Assembly: GCA_039933785.1 (NCBI GenBank)
Contig: JBDTNL010000001.1
Coordinates: 182,334 to 246,333, forward strand
DNA: 64,000 bases
Direction: 5' to 3'
Source of the DNA: JBDTNL01 sp039933785
Lineage (GTDB): Bacteria > Acidobacteriota > Thermoanaerobaculia > Multivoradales > JAGPDF01
The translations under genes were made by a program, and so were the position numbers. Shown here piece after piece: positions 25,503 to 33,863 of this stretch. The first letter of the stretch is position 1. The number at the start of each line of letters is the position of its first letter. The notes under the pieces were generated by a model. It ran no database searches and was not told where the DNA came from. It saw only the letters and a program-made list of their open reading frames with translations.

Positions 25503-25855
25503 CGGGTGTCGCCCGACGAGAAGGGCCTCACCGAGATGGGTAAGTTCAACGAAGAGCTGGTGAAGGCCGGCATCATGTTAGCTGGCGAAGGCCTCAAGGC
25601 CAGCTCGACCGGCGCCCGCGTTCGCTTCGAGGGCTAGAAGCGCACCGTCATCGACGGCCCCTTCGCCGAGACCAAGGAGCTCGTCGCCGGCTTCTGGATC
25701 TGGGGTGTGAAGTCGAAAGAAGAAGCGCTCGAGTGGCTGAAGCGCGCCCCGTTTCAGGAAGGCGACGTCGAAATCCGCCCGATCTTCGAGGCCGCGGACC
25801 TCGCCGCCAGTGACCCGACCGGCGAGATCATGAAGCAAGAGGAACGCTTGCGGAG
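25503..25855 (+). pseudogene. YciI-family (DGPF domain) protein remnant, with in-frame stop
   Basis: One frame reads LTEMGKFNEELVKAGIML, then AGEGLKASSTGARVRFEG, a TAG stop (25635-25637), and on to KRTVIDGPFAETKELVAGFW, VKSKEEALEWLKRAPF and EVEIRPIFEAADL. This is the conserved body of YciI/DGPF proteins, small alpha-beta barrels often next to ECF sigma factor genes. The 5' end, including the usual MKYM start, is missing and one Lys codon seems to have become TAG. No sigma factor gene is adjacent. It is a decaying copy. Confidence 0.8.
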
Positions 25856-26004
25856 ATTCTCGACCACAGTCCGAAACGGACGGCAGCGGCGCCACTTGGA
25901 GAGCGCTTCCGAGGTGTTCTAGGGCCTGCTGAAGATTCGCGGGGGCCGCAAGAACTGCGCCGCCGTCTTCGTCTTGAATTGCCCGGAGCAGAAGGAGTTC
26001 TGCG
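25856..26004. other. Non-coding stretch after the YciI remnant; no intact gene recognised
   Basis: This stretch continues the gene-poor interval between the SGNH gene and the foreign-looking gene. One plus-strand frame downstream of a TAG reads GLLKIRGGRKNCAAVFVLNC and PEQKEFCDA before a stop; it is Cys-rich but has no start codon. It may be part of a second decayed gene. I recognise no family. Confidence 0.4.
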
Positions 26005-26091
26005 ATGCTTAAGTATTGCCAAGGCATGTTCCGGGGGTGTACCACATCGAACACTGGAGCAACGCCATGGTTCTGGGACGTGTTTAACTAA
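26005..26091 (+). other. 28-codon ORF with Cys- and aromatic-rich peptide (doubtful gene)
   Basis: An ATG-to-TAA frame encodes 28 residues beginning MLKYCQGMFRGC and ending GATPWFWDVFN. No good ribosome binding site precedes it. It overlaps the 3' end of the opposing gene by eight bases. It could be the frameshifted tail of the Cys-rich remnant just upstream, or a genuine short peptide. I do not recognise it. Confidence 0.25.
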
Positions 26092-26860
26092 TTACTTTGA
26101 GCGTCTTTGTGGTTTTAGTCTCACCTGTTTCGCCCATACCGGAACTGCTATTGGTGCTCTCGTATTTAACGACTACTAGACGATCGCCGATCACGGTATA
26201 CACCCGATCATCGGAGTTCCTCGCGTCGAAAGAGACCACCAAAAATGCACTTCCATGCACGACTTGCACATTACGACTTGCCAGCGGCGTGCCGTCGGTC
26301 GCGATCCAGATATCCAAAGAGCCCGATAGACTCTTCACGACTTTTTTTTCACGTTCACTCAGGGCATCGATGCTAGGTGCGAAGCTCAGCATACGCGCTG
26401 GCTTGCCGTCGAAGGTATCCATCGTTTCGGCTTTAAATACTTTCCCCTCTATCATTGAAGTGATGGAACTGGCGGCGGAAACGAGCGGCCGCAACGCCGT
26501 GGAATTGACGTCGCCCAATGCCGCTAAAGTCGGTGTTTTCGCCTTCTTATCTTTCTCTTTGGCGCGCTCTTCCGTATCCAATTTCGCCAATAACTCTTTA
26601 CTTAACAAGACGCTCAAACCACGTTGATCGTCTTCCACCATCACACTAGCGGTCCCGCTAAATTCCTCAGTATCCTTACCGGTACCGGAGCGATTCCAGG
26701 TCTTCGCTTCGACCTGCGCTTTGATCGGTGTTTGCCCCTGCAATCGCAGCAAAACCGATTTCATATCACTCAAGCCATCGGCATGGCTTGTGGACGCATA
26801 GGTAGCGAGCATCATCCAAGCGAAAGCGACGCCCATGTTCATTCTATTGTTCACTTGCAT
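26084..26860 (-). CDS. Secreted protein of unknown function, lower GC, likely foreign
   Basis: This 258-residue protein has a signal peptide cleaved near residue 27 (ATYASTSHA). The mature part is polar, with a Lys/Glu-rich helical patch (LDTEERAKEKDKKAKTPTLAA) and a beta-rich second half ending in a Ser/Thr/Gly tail. It may be a periplasmic LolA-like or binding fold, but I see no decisive motif. The start ATG at 26860 has GGAG eight bases upstream. Base use differs from its neighbours: one 60-base sample (26221-26280) is 29 G+C of 60, and AT-ending codons are common. Recent acquisition is likely. Confidence 0.75.
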   Translation of the reverse strand: MQVNNRMNMGVAFAWMMLATYASTSHADGLSDMKSVLLRLQGQTPIKAQVEAKTWNRSGTGKDTEEFSGTASVMVEDDQRGLSVLLSKELLAKLDTEERAKEKDKKAKTPTLAALGDVNSTALRPLVSAASSITSMIEGKVFKAETMDTFDGKPARMLSFAPSIDALSEREKKVVKSLSGSLDIWIATDGTPLASRNVQVVHGSAFLVVSFDARNSDDRVYTVIGDRLVVVKYESTNSSSGMGETGETKTTKTLKVIS

Positions 26861-26927
26861 AAGCACTTCTCCGTTTGAAATTCGCCCGCCGCGACGGCGG
26901 CCCCCGAGAAGGACGGGCGTGGAAGTG

Positions 26928-27932
26928 CTATGGCGCGGGGGCTGCACAGGCGAATTTCGACTTCGCCAGGGCGTTTGCGTAAAACCTCTGCGCCTCTCCG
27001 TTCGGATGAGCATCCTCGCGGCTCACCCAATAGCGCTCGCCCGATCCCGCCGGAAACTCCGTCGACGCATCTAGCACTTCGAAGCCCGCGGCCTCGGCGA
27101 TCTGGCGCACCGGAACATAGATGGCTGCGAGCGGTCCGAAATTCTTGGGCTCGTGAAGTTCCGGCATGAGCAGCAGGCTGTGCGGGATGCCGTCGGCGGT
27201 CAGCAGCTCGCCGAATTCGCGTAGCGCGCGCTTGCCGTTCTCCCAGCCGGGCTGGCCGTCGACGTAAAGGCCTTGGTAATAGTCCTTGTAGTTGCGCAGC
27301 ACCGGAGTCCGGAAGCGCGTGGCGCGGGCCCAAGCGAGGGAGAAGAGCGAGGAGTTCCAAAACAGTGGGTTGGTGTCCGGCACGGGGTCGAACTCGGCGT
27401 CGTTATAGGAATAGCCGAGGATCACCCAGGACGGTTTGAACTTGGGGCGGATAGCCTGCTTGTAACGCTGGTATTCCATCGAGGTGTTGCAGTTGCCGAT
27501 TCCGGCGTTGTGCACCGTCACGCGCGGGCCGCCGGCCTTGGGGCAGGACTCGTTGAGCTGGCGTTCGAGCTGGTCGGAGAAGGTCATGCCTTCGGGCACG
27601 CCCCAGCCGAAGGTGAGCGAGTCGCCCACTGCGACCACGATGCGGTCATCCGGTCGGCGCGCCTTCTCAGTCGCCGGGTCAGGCAGGCGAAAGCCGTTGG
27701 ATTCGGTGCGCACGCGGGCGCCCATCAGGAAGGCATCGCCGTTCGGCCGCTGCTCTTCGACCACACCGGGCTTGTTCGAGATCACCTTGATGAGCCTGGC
27801 GTAGCGCCACATCTCGACGTCGTAGACGCTCAACCAGTACTTGGAGGCCACCCGCAGGATGACTTCCGCGGCGACAAGTGAGACCAGCAGGGCGCAGCAG
27901 AGAACGGCGAAACCAACCAGTTTCTTGGGCAT
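26928..27932 (-). CDS. Membrane-anchored SGNH/GDSL hydrolase
   Basis: This 334-residue protein has a signal anchor (about residues 5-28, ending AAEVILRV) and an SGNH domain. Block I is VVAVGDSLTFGWG, block II holds the Gly in VHNAGIGNCNT, block III has an Asn in YSYNDAEFDP, and the C-terminal pair is EDAHPNGEAQ. All four catalytic blocks are recognisable, unlike the paralog at 24462. ATG 27932 was chosen over an upstream TTG at 27962. The NGFR motif before block I is shared by the three SGNH proteins of this window. The substrate is probably an acylated envelope glycan, by analogy. Confidence 0.88.
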   Translation of the reverse strand: MPKKLVGFAVLCCALLVSLVAAEVILRVASKYWLSVYDVEMWRYARLIKVISNKPGVVEEQRPNGDAFLMGARVRTESNGFRLPDPATEKARRPDDRIVVAVGDSLTFGWGVPEGMTFSDQLERQLNESCPKAGGPRVTVHNAGIGNCNTSMEYQRYKQAIRPKFKPSWVILGYSYNDAEFDPVPDTNPLFWNSSLFSLAWARATRFRTPVLRNYKDYYQGLYVDGQPGWENGKRALREFGELLTADGIPHSLLLMPELHEPKNFGPLAAIYVPVRQIAEAAGFEVLDASTEFPAGSGERYWVSREDAHPNGEAQRFYANALAKSKFACAAPAP

Positions 27933-28031
27933 GGATTGAGCGACGGAGTAGAGGGAAGCCAACCGGCGGCGTGCTGGCTGGAGAGGCCGCAGTATACCAA
28001 CTGCGGGCCTGTGCTACCTTGGCGGGCGCCC

Positions 28032-29420
28032 ATGCGAAACGTTCGTTCCTGGTTGCCGGCGCTGCTTTCGGCGGTGGCCGCGCTGGTCGTGTGGTTGCAG
28101 ATCGCGGGCGCGAACGGTCCGCTCGAATGGCGTTGGGAGTACCACCCGCTCGGACTCGACCCATGGTGCACCGCGGCTGCCATCGCGCTGGCTGGCGTGG
28201 TCGCCTGGGGTGCCTCGCGAGCGAACGGCATCGGTGTGGCGATCGCGATCGCCGGCGGCGCGTTGTTGAGCCTCGCGCTGTTGGCTGCCCAACAGGGAGG
28301 TCTTCGGCGAGTCTCCGCCTCGCTGATCTCGCCGCAAGTATTCGGATACCTGTTCGACGCCGGTGTCGCGCCGCCGAACGGCGAACTGTTGGCCGACTAT
28401 CCGGCGGCGAGCCCGCGGCTGTCGATGCATGCGCGAACCCATCCGCCGGGGCCGCTGCTCGCCATCCGCGGCCTCGACGCGATGATTTCGGCGCTGCCCC
28501 TGCCGGAAACGCAAGACGGCGGTCAGGTCGCGGCGGCGCGCGCGGCCTGGGACACGGAGTTTCGTCGAGCGCGCGACCACGGCCGCGCGGTGCCACGGTC
28601 GGCGCCCAGTCCGTGGACGGTGGTGACCCTCGCCTGGCTGCTGCCCGCGCTGTCGGCGCTCGTCGCGTGGCCACTGTACGGGCTCGCCCGCGAGCTCGGA
28701 CTGGAGGCCGAGTCGGCGGCCTTCGCCGCGGCGTTGTGGTTGCTAGTTCCGGCGCGCACGCTATTCACTCCCTCGCTCGATCAGGCGGTTCCCTTGCTCT
28801 TGGTGCTCGCGTGCTGGTGGGCGCTTCGCGGTCCCGTGCGGGTCGGCTTCGCGGGTGCCTTGCTGTGGCTCTGTATCTTTCTGAGCTACGGGTTCCTGCC
28901 CTGGGTGCCGCTCGTCGTCGCGCTCGTATTCTGGAACCCCCAACGCGAGTCGACCCGTTGGAAGCGGATAGCCGCTCTGGCCACCGGCTTCCTGCTGCCT
29001 GCCCTCGGACTCTGGCTCGCGACGGGATACGACGCCCTGGCGAGCCTGCGCGCCGCGCTGGAGGAGCACCGGCTGATGGCAGTCGCGACGCGGAGCTACG
29101 CCAGGTGGTTGTTCTGGAATCCCTACGACTTCGCGCTACTGCTCGGGCCGGGAGTGCTCCTTGCGGCGCTCTTTGTGGCGCGACCGGCACCGTTGACCGC
29201 CAAGCTGCGGGTGCTCACGGTCGCCCTCGCTGCGCTATTCCTGCTGCTTTGGTTGGGGGGCAGCGTACGCGGCGAGGTCGGCCGCATCTGGCTGTTCTTC
29301 ATGCCCTTCGCCTGCCTGCTCGGAGCTGCGACGCTCGGAGGTGTGGCTCGACGAGCGCTACTGGCCGCGCAGCTCGTTCTCCTCTTGGCGCTGGCGGCCA
29401 GCATGATCTTCGTGAGCTGA
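28032..29420 (+). CDS. Polytopic membrane protein, GT-C glycosyltransferase-like
   Basis: This 462-residue integral membrane protein has about 10 to 12 hydrophobic segments. A periplasmic loop carries MHARTHPPGPLLAIRGLD, a pattern I associate with GT39-like membrane proteins of unknown substrate. A long loop (about 145-200) includes Arg/Asp-rich sequence. It has no clear DD or DE catalytic pair after the first helix, so the glycosyltransferase call is tentative. The start ATG at 28032 gives an N-terminal helix; the open frame extends to 27936. It is divergent from the SGNH gene at 27932. Confidence 0.65.
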   Translation: MRNVRSWLPALLSAVAALVVWLQIAGANGPLEWRWEYHPLGLDPWCTAAAIALAGVVAWGASRANGIGVAIAIAGGALLSLALLAAQQGGLRRVSASLISPQVFGYLFDAGVAPPNGELLADYPAASPRLSMHARTHPPGPLLAIRGLDAMISALPLPETQDGGQVAAARAAWDTEFRRARDHGRAVPRSAPSPWTVVTLAWLLPALSALVAWPLYGLARELGLEAESAAFAAALWLLVPARTLFTPSLDQAVPLLLVLACWWALRGPVRVGFAGALLWLCIFLSYGFLPWVPLVVALVFWNPQRESTRWKRIAALATGFLLPALGLWLATGYDALASLRAALEEHRLMAVATRSYARWLFWNPYDFALLLGPGVLLAALFVARPAPLTAKLRVLTVALAALFLLLWLGGSVRGEVGRIWLFFMPFACLLGAATLGGVARRALLAAQLVLLLALAASMIFVS

Positions 29421-29424
29421 AGGC

Positions 29425-30759
29425 CTACGGGGTTAGCAGCACTTTCAGGTTGGAGTATTGCCAACCGAGGGGCGGAACGTAGCCGCCATCGCCGCCCACG
29501 CCGACCATTCCGAAGTCGACGACCAGGGGATGACCGTCCGCTCGCAGGTCGAAATGGTGCGCTGGCCCGGACACGGTCTCCTTCTTCACACCGTTCTCGA
29601 AGACGTCGAGCGTGATGGACTTGGCGTCGACGTTGTAGGTGAACCGCAGATGGTAGGTGTGCCCGGTCACCCAGGTCGCGCCCTCGCCCTTGGCCAGCTG
29701 ATCGGTCAGGCCGAGATCGAGGATGGTGCGCGACTTGAAGTTGTTGATCTGCAGGCCGTAGTACAGCACCTGGTCGGCCTTGCGCTCGTTCGGCCGGCGG
29801 AAGCCGTGGACGCCGGTGAAATTGCCGCCGCCGAACTTTTTGACCAGCAGGTCGAACTCCACGACGGCCTTGCTGTAGTCGAAGCTCGCCGGGGCCGGCA
29901 GCTCGTAGGAGCGAAACGAGGCGCCGAGCTTGGCGTCGAGGAACAAATTGGGCACGGTGAACAGAACACTGCCGTCGGTAGGCGGTGGCGGCGGCGGGTG
30001 GCTCGCTGCCATGAAGTCGCCGGCCATGCTGGCGGCCGGAAGCAACAGGCTCGCGGCGGCGTTGGCGCGCCGCAGCAGGGCGGCGACCCAGAAGCGGTGG
30101 TCGCAGCTCACCCTGAGCCGCACGTCGGAAATGCTGCTCTGCCCGATGAGGTTTAGCGCGTCGACGAAATCTCGGCGCTGTCGCGGTGCGAAGGTGAGCG
30201 AGATAGCGCCGGCGATCGGCGCGCCGCTGGCCTGGAAGAACTGCACCGTGCACCGGGCCGCGGAATTGTCGAAGTTGAATAGATAGAGATCGCTCGCGGT
30301 CGCTTGCGGGACCCGCTCGATACCCACCAGATGGGCGGTGGCGTTGGCGGCGAAGGCAGTGTCCCCGGTGACCGGCGGAACGTTGACCGAACCGAGCAAC
30401 GTCGAGCCCCGGCGCGTCTCGAGCCGCGCGCCGACGCTCAGGCCGTCAGTGCCGCGCAGGGCCAGCATGCCGCTGCCGCCGGGGACGCCGCTGTAGACCA
30501 GGGAGACTCCGGGTGCGGCGGTCTGCAGAGTCGACGAAGCAGGATCGCTGGTGCCGTCCGTTCCGGCGGGAAAGAAGAGAGCGGTGAAGGTCTGCGCTTC
30601 GGCGGTTGGATTCGCCACCCACAGGCGTGTCGAATAGCTGAGATCCTCGACCGTCTGATTGCTGACCACGGGAATCACCAGATCGCCGGCGACCAGCGGG
30701 CCGGACAAGGCACTGAGCAGCGAACCTGCGAGCATGAGGGGGCGTCGGGGGAGTGGCAT
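29425..30759 (-). CDS. Secreted two-domain protein, paralog A of a tandem trio
   Basis: This 444-residue secreted protein has a signal peptide (cleavage near residue 24). The N-terminal domain (about 27-245) includes YSTRLWVANPTAEAQTFTA, SDLYLFNFDNSAARCTVQFF and RQRRDFVDALN. A Pro-rich linker (PPPPPTDG) leads to a C-terminal beta-rich domain (about 265-444) ending PPLGWQYSNLKVLLTP, which looks like a concanavalin-type sandwich. Two paralogs follow upstream in tandem on the same strand (30862-32190 and 32342-33685). GGAGAG precedes the ATG. The function is unknown; cell-surface binding is a guess. Confidence 0.82.
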   Translation of the reverse strand: MPLPRRPLMLAGSLLSALSGPLVAGDLVIPVVSNQTVEDLSYSTRLWVANPTAEAQTFTALFFPAGTDGTSDPASSTLQTAAPGVSLVYSGVPGGSGMLALRGTDGLSVGARLETRRGSTLLGSVNVPPVTGDTAFAANATAHLVGIERVPQATASDLYLFNFDNSAARCTVQFFQASGAPIAGAISLTFAPRQRRDFVDALNLIGQSSISDVRLRVSCDHRFWVAALLRRANAAASLLLPAASMAGDFMAASHPPPPPPTDGSVLFTVPNLFLDAKLGASFRSYELPAPASFDYSKAVVEFDLLVKKFGGGNFTGVHGFRRPNERKADQVLYYGLQINNFKSRTILDLGLTDQLAKGEGATWVTGHTYHLRFTYNVDAKSITLDVFENGVKKETVSGPAHHFDLRADGHPLVVDFGMVGVGGDGGYVPPLGWQYSNLKVLLTP

Positions 30760-30861
30760 GGGAAGCTCTCCTTCAAGGAGTACTTTAAGTATTGCAGCTG
30801 CACAGTTCTTTGTGCAACCCTCCCATCCCCAGGGAAGCTCGACTACGACGACGGCAGGCGT

Positions 30862-32190
30862 TCAGGGTGTGAGGACAACCTTCAGGTTCGAGTACTGCCA
30901 CCCGATCGGCGGGTAGTACGCGCCGTCGGCGATGCCGTTCTGTCCGAAATCGACGCTCAGGGGGTGGCCGTCGTTGCTGAGATCGAAGTGCAGTGCCTGG
31001 CCGGCCAGGAGCTGCTTGCGGATTCCGCCCTCGAGCACTTCGAGCGTGACTCGCCGGGCGATCAGGTCGTACGAGATCTTCAGGTGGTAGGCATGGAACT
31101 CCTGCCACGGTCCAGGACCCCGCGCCAGCACCTCGTCTTCGCCGAGATCGAGCGTCGTCTTGCTGTTGGCGTTTACGATCTGCAGGCCGTAGTACAAGAT
31201 TCGCGAGCTCCGCGAGGGATGCGCACGGCGCAGCGAGTGCACGCCGGTGAAGAGGCCGTTGGGGAACGTCCGAACGCCGAGGTCGAACTCGACCACGGCG
31301 CTGCGGTACGCCTGCCCCTGCTTCGCCGGCAGGTTGTACGTCTTGTAGGAGTTTCCGGCCACTGCGTTCAGGAACACACCGGGTACCGAGAAGGTGACCG
31401 CGTCGCCGGTCTGCGGGGGATCGGTGCCGCCGCCCGTGCCACCGAGAACGCTTGCGGCAAGGGTCGCGGCCGGACCGACGAACGCCAGCTCGCCGGCAGC
31501 GCGACGGACCAGCCCGGCGAGCCAGAAGCGTTTGTCGCAGGTGGCTTGCACGCGCACGTCGGTCAGGCTGGCGATCGAAAAGCCGTTGATGGTGTCGATG
31601 AAATCGCGCCGCTGCAGCGGTTGGAGAATCACGGTCGCGGTCGTGGCGAGCTGCGACCCGCCGGCTTGGAACAGTTTCAGCGAGCAGGTCGTGGCCTTGG
31701 TTTCGAGGTTGAACAGATAGAGATCGCTGAGCGAGGCGGAGGCGATGCGCTCGAGCCCGGAGATCTGGCCCACTGTGTTGGCAGCGAACGAGTCCGCGGC
31801 GGTGATGGCGGGAATTTCGGTGAGGCCAACGCTCTGGCCGCCGATCGAGGCTTCCATGCGCGCGCCGACGCCGAGCGCGGCGGCGCCGTTGATTCCGAGC
31901 ATGCCGGTGCCACCGGCGGGAGCGGCGTTGACCAGGACCAGCGAGGCGCCGGCGCCGACGGTCAGGGGCGACGAAGCCGGCGGTGCTTGTAAGCCGTTGC
32001 TGCCGGCGGCATAGAAGCGAGTGGTGAAAGTCAGCGGGGCCGAAGTGGGATTCGAGACCCAGATCCGGGTCGAGTACTGAGTGATTCCAATCGTCTGCTG
32101 ATTCGCCGCCAGGGGGACAAGCACATCGCCCGCCAAGGCCGGCGATGCGATCAAGGCCGCCACCACCACGCCGATGGAAACTGTGCCCAT
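30862..32190 (-). CDS. Secreted two-domain protein, paralog B of a tandem trio
   Basis: This 442-residue protein is closely related to its neighbour at 29425. The signal peptide is MGTVSIGVVVAALIASPALA. Shared blocks include QYSTRIWVSNPTSAPLTFTT, SLSDLYLFNLETKATTCSLK, QRRDFIDTINGF and a Cys-Asp-Lys-Arg-Phe-Trp stretch. The C-terminal domain ends YYPPIGWQYSNLKVVLTP. The start ATG at 32190 has GGAGAG five bases upstream; the longer frame to 32262 puts 24 residues before the signal peptide and is unlikely. No catalytic motif is visible. Confidence 0.82.
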   Translation of the reverse strand: MGTVSIGVVVAALIASPALAGDVLVPLAANQQTIGITQYSTRIWVSNPTSAPLTFTTRFYAAGSNGLQAPPASSPLTVGAGASLVLVNAAPAGGTGMLGINGAAALGVGARMEASIGGQSVGLTEIPAITAADSFAANTVGQISGLERIASASLSDLYLFNLETKATTCSLKLFQAGGSQLATTATVILQPLQRRDFIDTINGFSIASLTDVRVQATCDKRFWLAGLVRRAAGELAFVGPAATLAASVLGGTGGGTDPPQTGDAVTFSVPGVFLNAVAGNSYKTYNLPAKQGQAYRSAVVEFDLGVRTFPNGLFTGVHSLRRAHPSRSSRILYYGLQIVNANSKTTLDLGEDEVLARGPGPWQEFHAYHLKISYDLIARRVTLEVLEGGIRKQLLAGQALHFDLSNDGHPLSVDFGQNGIADGAYYPPIGWQYSNLKVVLTP

Positions 32191-32290
32191 TCGTGCTCTC
32201 CGTCGAATCGGATCGAGATCGGTTGCGCTTCGCGAAATGTCATTATGCCATCGCATAAACATTCACGCAACTAGCGATCAACAATAATAA

Positions 32291-32320
32291 AAAGGGCCAC
32301 CCGACCGAGGGTGGCCCTTT
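32291..32320 (-). terminator. Rho-independent terminator for the gene at 32342-33685
   Basis: A perfect 12-bp stem (AAAGGGCCACCC with GGGTGGCCCTTT) and a six-base loop lie 21 bp beyond the minus-strand stop at 32342. On the minus strand the stem runs straight into a T-rich tract (TTTTTATTATTG). This separates the third paralog from the other two, so paralogs B and A are probably transcribed separately from C. Confidence 0.9.
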
Positions 32321-32341
32321 CCGCCACCGAGGGGATCGAGC

Positions 32342-33685
32342 TTATTTGAAGGCTACGACCTTGAGGTTCGAGAACTTCCAGCCGTAGGGCGGAAAGTACG
32401 CATCGTCGGCGACTCCCGCGAGGCCGAACTGGAGGGTCGGGACGGTGCCGTTCGATTCACCGAAGTTCTCGTTGAAGAGGCCGGCGTTGATCTCGAGAAT
32501 CGTCGCCGTCAGGTCCGAACGGCGGATCTGGTAGCGGATCGACTTCTGTTCGGCGTTGAGCGTCACTGTGAAATGAAAGAACCGCAGGCCGCTGATGTTG
32601 GCGCTGCGGGTGACCGCTGCCTCGATGAACGGCGTGCCGAGGTCGAGCTTGATCTTGTTGCCGTCAAATCGTTCGAAGTTGCCGAAGAACAGGGTCTTGC
32701 CGAAACGCTGGCTCGGGTCCGACCGGCTCATGCCAACGATATTGCGGAACACCACGAAGTCATTGGGGTCTACGGTCCGGGCGTCGAAGTCGATGGTCAG
32801 GACCTTGTACTTGGTGCCCGCCTTGAACGGCAGCGAGAAATTGGCCACCGGATTGTTGAACGTGCAATTCAGGAAGGTGTTGGACTGGGCGAGGAGTGTG
32901 GTCGCCGTTCCGGCCGTGGGGAAGGCCGCTTGGGGGTAGTGAACCAGAGTCTGCGAGCGGTCCACGGTGGGATAGGCGCCGAAGACGTAGAACGGCTGGT
33001 CACAGGTGACCGCGGCCGGCGTGTTGCCGGCGCCTGTCGTCAAGGAGCGCAGGGGATCCGGAATGCGGATCAGGCCGAGCGCGGGAACCGTCAGTCCGTC
33101 GCGATGGTCGAGCGTCGACCCCTTGGGGCGAAGGATCTTGACGCTGCAATTGGCGCTCTGGCTACCGAAGTTGAAAATCTGGACGTTGCTGCTCGCGGTG
33201 GCGGACTTGCGTAGGCCACTCAGATACGCCGTGCCCCCTGGGGCGAAGAACTTCGTGCTGTCGAGGATCGGCAGCTCCCAGTCGCTCGACGACGTGGAGG
33301 CTTCCTTGCCGACGAAGATGCCGATTTCGTTCAAAGCCAAACCCTCTTCGGGCTCCAACACGGCCAGACCGCCACTCGAGACCACGCTCGCCAGGTCGAT
33401 TAGCGGATGCTCGCGGTTGGTGGATGGGCCGCAGAACTTGGAGGGGTCGCCGGGTCCGCACCCTTGGAGGATCCGCGGCACAGCGCCCGCGCCGGCCCGG
33501 CCTTCCGGAATAAACGTCACGGTGACATCGCGTAGGAACTCAGAATTCTTGGGCCGCTCGGTCTCGAGTGAAATATGGACTTCGCCGGAGACCACCGTCG
33601 GAATGGGGACGTAGTACTTCTTTGCCGACGCGAACCCGGTCAGGAGGAGTAGGGAAGGTAAGGCTAGAGCGAGGGTCTTCTTCAT
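32342..33685 (-). CDS. Secreted two-domain protein, divergent paralog C of a tandem trio
   Basis: This 447-residue protein has a signal peptide (MKKTLALALPSLLLLTGFASA). It has the same layout as the two preceding paralogs but is more divergent. Its N-terminal domain keeps SNVQIFNFGSQSANCSVKIL and a CDQPFYVFGAY block that aligns with the CDxRFW stretch of A and B. The C-terminal domain (about 280-447) ends AYFPPYGWKFSNLKVVAFK. A good AAAGGA site precedes the ATG. It is followed by its own terminator. The function is unknown. Confidence 0.82.
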   Translation of the reverse strand: MKKTLALALPSLLLLTGFASAKKYYVPIPTVVSGEVHISLETERPKNSEFLRDVTVTFIPEGRAGAGAVPRILQGCGPGDPSKFCGPSTNREHPLIDLASVVSSGGLAVLEPEEGLALNEIGIFVGKEASTSSSDWELPILDSTKFFAPGGTAYLSGLRKSATASSNVQIFNFGSQSANCSVKILRPKGSTLDHRDGLTVPALGLIRIPDPLRSLTTGAGNTPAAVTCDQPFYVFGAYPTVDRSQTLVHYPQAAFPTAGTATTLLAQSNTFLNCTFNNPVANFSLPFKAGTKYKVLTIDFDARTVDPNDFVVFRNIVGMSRSDPSQRFGKTLFFGNFERFDGNKIKLDLGTPFIEAAVTRSANISGLRFFHFTVTLNAEQKSIRYQIRRSDLTATILEINAGLFNENFGESNGTVPTLQFGLAGVADDAYFPPYGWKFSNLKVVAFK

Positions 33686-33747
33686 GGTTTTCCTTTCTGG
33701 CCTGCTGATCGAGAATCCGAGGGACGGCTTCCTAACGGAACATTGCT

Positions 33748-33753
33748 AGTATA
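33748..33753 (-). promoter_or_regulatory. Possible -10 box (TATACT) for the gene at 33685
   Basis: On the minus strand TATACT lies in an AT-rich patch 63 bp upstream of the start codon at 33685. It matches TATAAT at five of six positions. No convincing -35 box is found at 16-18 bp, so this is a weak call. Confidence 0.25.
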
Positions 33754-33863
33754 GCATAAATTCACTAAGTAGGGACCTTGCCGGAGTCGTTCCCGGCGTC
33801 TAAACTCCACCCGCCTCGCTCCGCCGAGGTCTCAACCGACCAGCGCAAGGAGTTCCCGGGACT

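Noticed and set aside
26861..26927. GC-rich hairpin (CCGCCG CGA CGGCGG) as a terminator after the SGNH gene
   Set aside because: The stem is only six pairs and no T-tract follows on the minus strand; I did not list it as a terminator.
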